The notes under the pieces were generated by a model. It saw only the letters and a list, made by a program, of their open reading frames with translations, ran no database searches and was not told where the DNA came from. From positions 163,450,297-163,514,296 of the forward strand of contig CM070874.1 in assembly GCA_036365515.1 (NCBI GenBank): DNA of 64,000 nucleotides, in the 5' to 3' direction. The DNA is from Torymus aiolomorphi. Its lineage: Eukaryota; Arthropoda; Insecta; Hymenoptera; Torymidae. Both the position numbers and the translations under genes were made by a program. This document shows, piece by piece, positions 56,552 through 64,000 of the stretch. Positions within the stretch are counted from its first letter, which is position 1, and each line of letters opens with the position of its first letter.

Positions 56552-57815
56552 TTGGGACCTTGAATAAGTTCTCGCCATTTTATTGTGAAAATTGATGCTT
56601 TATTTAAAGTATATAGTAAAAAGCATGACACTCAGAATATTGCCCATCACTAGTCACTACTTTCTCCCATCTTTCTGGCAATTTACGCATTCCATCTCAG
56701 AAGAACTGCTCGTCTTTTGAAGCTATCCAAGAATCGATCCATTTTTTGGCATCTTCATAAGAATGGAAGTGCTGCTCAGCCAAGCCATGAGCCATCGATC
56801 GGAACAAGTGGTAGTCGGAAGGAGCAATGTCTGGGCTATACGACGGGTGAAGTAGGACATACCATTGAAACGTCTCCAAAGTTTCTTTGACGACTTTTGC
56901 AACATGTGGCCGAGCATTGTCATGTAACAATATCACCTTGTCGCGTCTCTGCTCGTACAGCGGTAGTTTTTCCTTTAGGGCTCGGCTCAAACACATCAAT
57001 TGCAGTTGATAGCGATCTCCCGTGATACTTTCGTTCGGTTTCAGCAGTTCATAATAAATTACACCCTGCTGATCCCACCAAATGCAGAGGAGAAGCTTCG
57101 AACCATGGATATTTGGCTTTGCGGACGATGTTGATGCATGGCCGGGCTTACCCCATGATTTTTTACGCTTAGGATTATCGTACTGTATCCACTTTTCATC
57201 GCCAATCACGATACGATGCAAAAAACTTTTCCTTTTCTGCCATTGAAGCAGCACTTCACACGTGAGAAAACGCCGTTCGACGTCTCTCGGCTTCAACTCA
57301 TACGGCACCCAATGTCCTTGCTTCTGGATCATTCCTAACGTTTTTAAACGTTTCGAAACTGTTGTCTCATCTACTCGTAATGATTTTGCAAGTTCAGCTA
57401 GCGTCTGACATGAGTCTCCATTTAGTAATTCCTCCAATTCTTCGTCTTCAAACTTTATTGGTGCACCAGCACGTTCTTTATCTCCAAGATCAAAATCGTT
57501 ATTTTTGAAGCGTCGAAACCAGTCTCTGCATGTCGTTTCCGACAGAGCATGGTCACCGTAAGTTTCAACAAGAATCCTGTGCGCGTTAGCTGCAGATTTT
57601 TTTTAATAAAATAATGCAAAAAAATTCCCCGCAAATACTCTTTACTTGCACAAAACTTGACATTTTAGTAGTAAGAACAAAAAACGCTGTTTACACTATG
57701 GCGAACTAACATACACAGTACTTCCTTATAGATGCGTTAGCATCTGAAATTACATACACTTAGTGCTGGTAACGCCATCAGTTAGGAAACAGCGAGAACT
57801 TATTCAAGGACCCAA
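56552..57815 (-). mobile_element. Inner mariner inserted in the outer mariner
   Basis: The TIRs TTGGGACCTTGAATAAGTTC (left) and the inverted right end (TTGGGTCCTTGAATAAGTTC) match with one difference. TA flanks at 56550-56551 and 57816-57817. The size is 1,264 bp. It is related to the outer mariner by protein but has different TIRs. Confidence 0.95.
56603..57663 (-). pseudogene. Inner mariner transposase pseudogene
   Basis: The start is MSSFVQVKSICGEFF at 57663. A slip in an A/T run near 57600 shifts the frame. The region then reads CRDWFRRFKNNDFDLGDKER, and from 57437 leftward it is open: LKTLGMIQKQGHWVPYELK, VIGDEKWIQYDN, LLHDNARPH and YSPDIAPSDYHLF. All three catalytic Asp residues are present. 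A TGA at 56697-56699 replaces the Arg of the usual FFRDG and is followed by DGMRKLPERWEKVVTSDGQY. One frameshift and one stop make it a young pseudogene, similar to but distinct from the outer copy. Confidence 0.92.
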
Positions 57816-58769
57816 TAGATGAAATCCACGAATCGACCATTTTTTACAATCTTCATAAGATGTAAACTTCTGTTCACACAAGCCATAAGCCATTGATCGA
57901 AACAAGTGGTAGTCGCTAGGAGCAAAATCTGGAGCATACGGCGGGTGCGGTAGCACTTCCAATTTAAGTGTTACCAGGTATGTTTTTACCGGTTTTCCAA
58001 CGTGGGGGCAAGCATTGCCGTGCAGCAAAATGACTTTTTCGGGTCTTTCGGAGTATTCCGACCGTTTTTCTTTCAATGCACGGCTCAAACACATCAGCTG
58101 CAGTCTGTAGAGATCTCCAGTTATGGTTTCATGTGGCTTTAGGAGTTCATAGTAAATGACACCCCTCTGATCCCACCAAATACAGAGCAAGAGCTTTGAC
58201 CCATGGATATTGGGCTTTGCCACTGATGTTGATGGTTCGCCGGGCTTAATCCATGACTTTCTGCGCTTCGGATTGTCATAATGGATCCACTTTTTATCAC
58301 CGGTAACAATTCGATGCAAAAAACCTTTTCTTTTGTGCTGTTGGAGCAGCAGTTTGCACGTGAAAAAACGTCTCTCAATATCCCTTGATTTCAATTCACG
58401 TGGGACCCAATGTCCTTCCTTCTGGATCATGCCCAAACTTTTAAGACCTTTTCCCACTGTTGATAAGTCAATTCCCAATGAAGTAGACAATTCTTTAAGT
58501 GTTTGACATCAGTCTTCATTGAGCAATGCCTCCAAATCATTATCTTCAAATTTTTTTGGCTGATCAGGTCGATCCTTGCCATCCAAGTCGAAATTACCAG
58601 CTTTAAAACGTGCAAACCACTGCCGACACGTTTGCTCAGTTAGAGCATGTTCACTGTACATTTCCACTAAAATACGATGAGCTTTAGCTGCACTTTTGTT
58701 CATATTAAAGTATTGAAGCAAAACTCTCCGCAAAAACACTTCATTCGGCACAAATTTTGACATATTCAA
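57804..58769 (-). pseudogene. Outer mariner transposase pseudogene (main part)
   Basis: Read leftward from MSKFVPNEVFLRRVLLQYFN at 58769, through the HTH region (CRQWFARFKAGNFDLDGKDR) and WVPRELKSRDIERRF. The first catalytic motif is VTGDKKWIHYDN. The second motif reads LLHGNACPH, so the usual Asp is Gly. The third is YAPDFAPSDYHLF. A stop near 58508 (CQ codon region) splits the frame, and the inner mariner interrupts the C-terminus at 57816. The end resumes at 56549 with KDEEFFRRDICSLPERWSKV and ESDGQYF. Loss of the second Asp alone would abolish catalysis. Confidence 0.92.
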
Positions 58770-58937
58770 TAAATTATAAAGTAGTGTTGTTATTTATGAT
58801 ATGAAAAAAGGTTATGTACGGCAAAGGGCGTCCTATGATAGCTGTTTACGATGCATACATTACTGTAGATAACAACGAAATAGTGTACTATTTGTACCAT
58901 CTCTTGTAAAACGCTACGAATTAATTCCAACACCGAA

Positions 58938-59171
58938 TAAATCTTTTTATTACCTACAACTTTTACATTTAAAGTTTTTCGATAGGAAGTCTAGTTTCGC
59001 TGGAAATCGTGAAAAACCATTTTCCACCCCTAAAAGTTCACCCCATTTCATCCTCCCTAACTCGGATCGACTTCAATTTATTTTTTCCGTTCTTAACACA
59101 ATTTTTTCTTCTCTTTCCGACAGTTTTCATGCAGCTATTAATTGCTTTCTTCTAAAAAATTATTTGCACTG
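58938..59171. repeat. Right TIR of the 9.6-kb transposon, outer part
   Basis: Inverted match to 46990-47225, including CGATAGGAAGTCTAGTTTCG, ACTCGGATCGACTTCAAT and TTTTCATGCAGCTATTAAT. It ends TGCACTG at 59165-59171. Confidence 0.9.
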
Positions 59172-59214
59172 AAATACATAGACGGCCAAGCTGAATAAGT
59201 CTCTATCTCGACGA

Positions 59215-59455
59215 CAGCTAGAGCCACACTTTCAGCCATACTTTAAGCTATACTTACAACCATACTTTAAGCTATACTTTCAACCATACTTTAAGCCATA
59301 CTTGCAGCCCATACTTTAAGCCATACTTTCAACCGTACTTTCAGCCGTACTTTAAGCCATACTTTCAACCGTACTTTCAGCCGTACTTTAAGCCATACTT
59401 TCAACCATACTTTAAGCTATACTTTAAGCCATACTTTCAGTTACACTTTAACCCA
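59215..59455. repeat. Minisatellite of ACTTTAAGCCAT-like 12-13-bp units
   Basis: About 19 units such as CATACTTTAAGCCATACTTT and CAACCGTACTTTCAGCCGTA alternate in a higher-order pattern. A 36-39-bp block is visibly reiterated at 59330-59400. Noncoding. Confidence 0.93.
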
Positions 59456-59789
59456 TTAATGCGCAAAACGAAAAATTTGTATACGTAAGTTCAAGTAATT
59501 TCTTTCAAAAATCGCATATTGCGAGTTTTTGTACTAAAAAATTCACATTTTCTTTGGGGTATTCTAAGCATTTTTTGTTCCATAATACTTTTTGTAAAGT
59601 TGTTCCTTTTCAAATAAAAAAATCACATGATAAAGTTGGTGATCTTTTTACTCAAAAAGAACAACTTTACGATAAACTTTATGGAACAAAGTATTCTGAG
59701 AATATGCCAAAGAACACGTGATAATGTTTTCAGAATTTTCATGATATGTTTGGATTGTTCAAAAAATGTCCAAATTTTTAGTCTTATAC

Positions 59790-60255
59790 CCTCTCTCATA
59801 CTCACTCGAACTTCATATAAACTTTTAATAACTTCAAATAAACTTTTTATAAACTTCGTATAAACTTTATAAGCTTCGTATAGACTTTTATAAACTTCGT
59901 ATAAACTTTTTATACACTTTTTATGTACGTTGATGACATTTACTTTATATGAATTTTTAATAAAGTTAATTTAAACTTTATATATAGTTTATCTAATGTT
60001 TGTAAAAGGTATTTTGATATTTTCTACATTGATATCAACTTTAATATAAACTTTTAATGAACTTTACATAAACTTTTTATAAACTTTTTACCTACTTTGA
60101 TGATATTTACTTTATATGAAATTTTGATAAAGTTAATTTAAACTTAATCTCTAGTTTACCTAATGTTTTTAAAAAATACTTTAATATTTTCTACATTGAT
60201 AACAACTTTATATATAAGCTTTTTATAAACATTGTATAAACGTATTATATACTTT
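59790..60255. repeat. Degenerate ATAAACTTTTTATAAAC-type repeats
   Basis: Many short variants of ATAAACTTTTTATAAACTT occur. A roughly 165-bp higher-order duplication (TTTACTTTATATGAA, AAAGTTAATTTAAACTT, TTTTCTACATTGATA) is visible at 59938-60050 and 60105-60210. Confidence 0.8.
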
Positions 60256-60499
60256 CATAATACCAAAACTATAAAAATGATAGTTGGGCTTACAAGGAAG
60301 GTACCCCAAGTGTAAGTCACCGATTTGGACGATATTGCAATATGTTGTAGTACATTAAAAAATAAGAGACACGTATTTCTTTTTACGTGCTGATAGACAC
60401 TTTAAGGGGGTGAAATCTACCCCTAAAGTTCACCCTCAAAAACAGTTTTTTCAAATATTTCAAAAACGAATAAAGCTAGCTTAATGAAACCGACGCCAA

Positions 60500-61040
60500 A
60501 AGTTGTAGAATAAAAAAGCCTTCAAAATAGCATTACTTTCAATTTTAAGGGTAGCAAACCCTATTTTTTTTTCAAGAAAACTAAGCTTTTTTCATCAATT
60601 TTCAGCTATAAAAATTACAATAAATTATATATCGCCTCAAAACTGATTCCATTTAAAAGAAAATTAAAAAATAAAGTTGACCTGTCTCGTGGTTTTAACC
60701 AAAATTATTTTTTAGGGGGTAACTACTCCTTATTTATATTTTGTTCATTATTTCAGAAATAAATAAAGATACCTTAATAAAACCAACGCTAAAAATTTTA
60801 AAATTGGAAAGGCTTCAAAACAGCATTACTTTCAATTTTAAGGGTAGCAACGCCTATTTTTTTTTTTCAAGAAAACTAAGCTTTTTTCATCAATTTTCAG
60901 CTATAAAAATTACAATAAATTATATATCGCCTCAAAACTGATTCCATTTAAAAGAAAATTAAAAAATAAAGTTGACCTGTCTCGTGGTTTTAACCAAAAT
61001 TATTTTTTAGGGGGTAACTACCTTAATAAAACTAACGCTA
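60500..61040. repeat. About 303-bp direct duplication
   Basis: 60515-60720 and 60818-61021 are almost identical (CATCAATTTTCAGCTATAAA, CGCCTCAAAACTGATTCCAT, TGACCTGTCTCGTGGTTTTA). A third, partial unit begins near 61021 and breaks off near 61120. Noncoding. Confidence 0.9.
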
Positions 61041-61124
61041 AAAATCTTAAAATTAAAAAGGCCAAAATCTGTATCACTTTCAATTTTAAGGGTAGGAACC
61101 CCTATTTTTCTCTTTTTAAGGAAA

Positions 61125-61200
61125 TTAAGAGACTTTATTGACTTCAATGGTGAAAATTATCGATTTTTATCGACTTCTACTAACTTTTTCTAGCAGGGAG
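61125..61200. repeat. Orphan end of the TATCGACTT MITE
   Basis: ATTGACTTCAATGGTGAAAA followed by TATCGACTTCTACTAACTTT and TTCTAGCAGGGA matches one arm and tip of the element at 40360-40795. No opposite end is seen nearby. Confidence 0.6.
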
Positions 61201-61438
61201 GGTAAATGTGTTTATTATTTTTTTCTGAAAAAATTGCGTAAATAATCAAAATTTAGTGAGATTAATTTTTTTTCAAAAAAATAATAAAAATTAAAGTTAC
61301 GTGTTGCAGAAAAATACAAAATGAAATGATAAGTAATGTAAATATGGTTTTTGTTTTAACAAGTTTTATTATTACTACTACTACAAAAAATTTAAAGTAT
61401 TCTCAAAAAAGTAATTGTTTGTCGAATAGCTCGAGGCA

Positions 61439-62106
61439 TTATGGATTGTAAGTTGTACAATAACGATATTCTTCAAAAAAGTGTTTTAAGCATAAAGATT
61501 TTTTACACCACGAACATCTAACAATTGCAACATTATTACAACCATTAATCTCACAATGCGTTGCACAGGAATCTCCGAAACTGAAACTTACGGGGTCATC
61601 GAAATCTCCTGGTCGATTCACAAGATACCCACTTTTATACCACGAATATTTAAATAGATTTTCATATCGTGGAGATGAAAATTGGTTATGAACCAAAGAC
61701 TGTAATTTAATTATATTATTTCTCAAATGTAAATTTAACTCTTCGTCTATGAGCAAACCATGGTCTGAAAAATGTTTAACATAGTTCTTCCATGTGCGGA
61801 ATCCATATACATCTAACGGCATGTTTCCAGTCGTTCTTGTACGTATCATTTTGAGATGTAGTGTTTTATCGTGTGGCGTAACTTCATGTACAATCGTTGG
61901 ACAATGACCACTCCACGAATCAATTAGCAGCATGCTTCTAGGTCCAACTTGAGGAAAATATACCTCTTTTAACCACGCCTGAAAGAGTTCTACAAATTTT
62001 GATTTTATTTAAATGTATATTCCGAAATAATTATCGTTTTATTTTTAGAAATTAATGGAACGTGATATTACCTGAATTAAGTTTTCCAGATGTCGAGGAT
62101 GTAACA
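61439..62106 (-). pseudogene. Transposase C-terminal fragment with a small intron
   Basis: Read leftward, exon 61439-61989 encodes LFQAWLKEVYFPQVGPRSML, LLIDSWSGHC, a TGNMPLDVYGFRTWKNYVKH segment, KLQSLVHNQFSSPRYENLFK and a Cys/His tail (CATHCEINGCNNVAIVRCSW, CKKSLCLKHF). This resembles the last part of a DDE transposase family common in insects; the DSW and PLDVYGF boxes echo pogo/DDE_1-like cores. An upstream exon ending GGAAAACTTAATTCAG at 62073 joins in frame (TSGKLNSELFQAW) across an 83-bp intron with GT at 62072 and AG at 61990. Further upstream an in-frame TAA ends the readable part. N-terminal DNA-binding sequences are not seen. Confidence 0.7.
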
Positions 62107-62676
62107 TATACGTTTTAAGTTGTTGATCTCAGCTAATGGTAGAGTATTGTAGATAATTATTTTATGAAGCTAATGGCCATATCTACCAGTGAAAGGTGAT
62201 TTTTTTAAAAAAATTAAAAAATAAAAAACACCATAATCTTCGACGTTTCGGAGACTTTATTCATATCTCCCTCTTCAGGAATCTATAATTAATAATTTAA
62301 GAAATTTAACACACTGTTTTTTTAAAAATAACACAAATATACGACGACTTACAATCCATAATTACATATCGTAATGTCAAGTAGTTTATGCGGGCAACAA
62401 TCCGCTCGTCAGTGATTTTAGATAACAATTTTTTCGCTTTATATATTCAAGTAACATTTAAATGTGTAAGTGCGTATCTAATTCACCACTACAACATAAA
62501 CAATGAAAGAGTGGGAGAAAGGCAAACCGTAAGAGTCGAAGAGAGCGAAGAGAGATACCAGGGCGACACGTATTGGCGAAAGTAACCCTAATAACCTTAG
62601 TCTCTATAATACAAGACTATGGATACTTCCATTATACATGCGTTCCTAGTAACCTTTTAGCTAACGTACATGGATG
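62107..62676. other. Downstream region of the Penelope-like element, noncoding
   Basis: This lies 3' of the Penelope-like gene on the minus strand. It includes the hammerhead-like core at 62242-62279. A small plus-strand frame at 62388-62585 has no recognisable family. Confidence 0.5.
62242..62279 (-). ncRNA. Hammerhead-ribozyme-like core (candidate)
   Basis: On the minus strand CTGAAGA, then a GGAGA/TCTCC helix with a loop, then GAAACGTC follow one another. These match the conserved CUGANGA and GAAA core positions with a 5-bp stem II, offset by one unpaired G. Penelope-like elements are known to carry hammerhead motifs, and one lies just upstream. Stems I and III are not convincingly resolved by eye. 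Confidence 0.4.
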
Positions 62677-64000
62677 TTATATTTCTTTAGAGAACAAAAA
62701 TTCACAATTATTTATCAGAGTATTATATACATACGGTAGTCTACTAATTTCAAATTGTTTATTAATAAAGTTATTTTGTGTATGAATAAATAGAGCTTCG
62801 GAGAATAATCTTTTTTCTTTATTGCTTTCGATATCTAGTATCTTTACGTTTTGAAAATTAATTGTGTGACTATTATCTTGTGTGTGAATAAATAATGATG
62901 AATTTTGATCTCTATCACAGTACTTTTTTTGATGTTCTTTTATTCTAACATTCAGACGCCTACTAGTCTGCTCTACGTATGACGCGTTACAATTGTTACA
63001 ATTTATCTTATAAACTACGTTTGCATTATTATATTTTACATTTTTGTCCTTACCTAATTTTATAATATTATTTAGTTTATTAATCGTACTAAAAATTACA
63101 TTAGTGTTACATTTATTAAAAAAGTTTTTTATCGAACATTCCATTTCTTTGACAAATGGTAGAACAATAAATTTTTTCTTATTTACATTATTGAAAATTA
63201 GTGTGGTATTCTGTGAAGCGTTATTATTAAATTTTATCTTTTTTAACCTTTTTTTAATATGATAATCTATTATGTCTTGTGGATAATCATTGTTTTTTAA
63301 TAATAATTTTATGAACGAAATATTTTTTTCCTGAAAACTACTATGTGATAATTTTATTGCTCGATCAATTAAACAATAAATAATAGCAATTTTATTACTT
63401 TGGGGATGGTGAGAATTGTAATTTAGATACCGGCCTGAAAAAGTTGGTTTTTTATACCAATTTGTAATAATATTTCTATGATCATTTATAATAATTTCGA
63501 TGTCTAAAAAACTTATACTATTGTTCTTGGGTTTTTCAACCGTAAATTGTAAATTCAAATCGTACGCATTAAATATCTTTAACGTATTATCAATGTCATT
63601 CTTGTGTATACACAGTACAATATCATCCACATAACGATAATAAAATAGCGGTTTAAATTGTAATTTATTAATACAGTAAGATTCTAAATCATCCATGACT
63701 ATGTCTGACAGTATTGGACTTATTGGATTACCCATGGCTGATCCAAAAGTCTGTCTATAAAATTTTCCGTTAAATTGAAAGAAATTATTATTTAAGATAA
63801 ACTTAATAACATGGAGGAATTCAGAACAATTAATGTTAATTTTATTATACAATTGATGCCACCTTTTTTCGATAGCATTACAAACTAAATATTCTGGGAC
63901 ATTCGTAAATAAACTGATTACATCGAAACTTATGATCTCATGATCTAATGGAATATACAAGTTATCGATTTTTTCTTTTAATTTTAAACTATTATCTATG
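62677..64000 (-). CDS. Penelope-like retroelement: reverse transcriptase plus GIY-YIG endonuclease (partial)
   Basis: The frame is open to the window's right edge (64000) and ends at a stop at 62677, so the N-terminus is missing. RT motifs in order: FDVISLFTNVP, GSAMGNPISPILSDIVMDDL, the active-site YYRYVDDIVLC, and SFLDIEI with WYKKPTFSGRYLN. A Lys/Asn-rich linker follows. The C-terminal GIY-YIG nuclease reads VVYKINCNNCNASYVEQTSR then LNVRIKEHQKKY; the usual YVGQT Gly is Glu here. Such proteins nick the target and reverse-transcribe the RNA. About 440 residues are visible without a stop, so the copy is fairly young, but the Gly-to-Glu change may damage the nuclease. Confidence 0.92.
   Translation of the reverse strand, partial: IDNSLKLKEKIDNLYIPLDHEIISFDVISLFTNVPEYLVCNAIEKRWHQLYNKININCSEFLHVIKFILNNNFFQFNGKFYRQTFGSAMGNPISPILSDIVMDDLESYCINKLQFKPLFYYRYVDDIVLCIHKNDIDNTLKIFNAYDLNLQFTVEKPKNNSISFLDIEIIINDHRNIITNWYKKPTFSGRYLNYNSHHPQSNKIAIIYCLIDRAIKLSHSSFQEKNISFIKLLLKNNDYPQDIIDYHIKKRLKKIKFNNNASQNTTLIFNNVNKKKFIVLPFVKEMECSIKNFFNKCNTNVIFSTINKLNNIIKLGKDKNVKYNNANVVYKINCNNCNASYVEQTSRRLNVRIKEHQKKYCDRDQNSSLFIHTQDNSHTINFQNVKILDIESNKEKRLFSEALFIHTQNNFINKQFEISRLPYVYNTLINNCEFLFSKEI

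Larger units (their letters stand above)
56384..58937 (-). mobile_element. Outer mariner inserted in the right TIR
   Basis: The TIRs TTGGGTGTTGGAATTAATTC (left) and the inverted right end (TTCGGTGTTGGAATTAATTC) match with one difference. TA flanks at 56382-56383 and 58938-58939. Without the inner mariner and its TA the element is about 1,288 bp, normal for mariner. The opposite TIR arm near 47215-47235 preserves the uninterrupted site. Confidence 0.95.
46990..59171 (+). mobile_element. Large DNA transposon with 740-bp TIRs and CXC-domain protein
   Basis: The left TIR is 46990-47733; the right TIR is 55876-56383 plus 58938-59171, split by a mariner. After removing that insertion the arms are 744 and 742 bp and the element about 9.6 kb. 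Both tips begin CAGTGCA. A single decayed multi-part gene occupies 51111-55602. Another element, 48281-50255, is nested in the leader. No convincing target duplication is seen. I do not assign a superfamily. Confidence 0.8.

Noticed and set aside
59215..59455. CRISPR-like array
   Set aside because: Units are contiguous and degenerate without spacers; this is a eukaryotic minisatellite.

Overview
This window is AT-rich eukaryotic DNA made almost entirely of transposable elements and their wreckage. The mix (several mariner families, a copia element, gypsy-type solo LTRs, LINEs, a Penelope-like element, Helitrons and large-TIR DNA transposons) points to an arthropod, most likely an insect. I could not recognise a single-copy host gene. 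No bacterial or viral operon structure is present.

Layout. 1-1981: copia pol remnant and its 3' LTR. 1982-7140: two tandem-oriented copies of a noncoding repeat (called R1 here), one broken by a 127-bp MITE and a 1,009-bp solo LTR. 7217-9915: decayed mariner with foreign sequence in its 5' leader. 10130-14647: 4.5-kb DNA transposon with about 540-bp terminal inverted repeats (TIRs) and a decayed transposase-like gene. 14690-16640: inverted R1 copy split by a 416-bp foldback element. 16800-17617: 285-bp tandem repeat. 17618 to about 21636: Helitron-like element. 22014-23298: mariner with an uninterrupted transposase gene. 23745-24880 and 26603-28096: two more solo LTRs. 24905-26506: noncoding TIR element. 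28300-30605: decayed LINE. 31366-36424: two Helitron-like elements end to end, one with a truncated helicase. 36770-39570: R1 fragment, small MITEs and an antisense LINE with RNase H. 38069 and 41180: two gapless 731-bp copies. 42045-46969: two transposase-like pseudogenes head to head in a giant inverted repeat. 46990-59171: DNA transposon with 740-bp TIRs and a pseudogene ending in a tesmin/TSO1-like CXC domain. It carries a TTAA-flanked element and a mariner inside a mariner. 59172-61430: simple and tandem repeats. 61439-62106: transposase fragment. 62677-64000: Penelope-like reverse transcriptase plus GIY-YIG nuclease.

The strongest results are insertion histories readable from the sequence. 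Three solo LTRs share the target duplication ATAT. Mariners are nested in a TIR arm whose opposite arm preserves the empty site. Two Helitrons abut with two bases between their termini. Most elements are dead by frameshift or stop; the 22 kb mariner is the exception. The most notable candidates for under-described elements are the three large-TIR transposons (10-14.6 kb, 42-47 kb, 47-59 kb), whose proteins I recognise only as widespread 'uncharacterised' transposase-like families.
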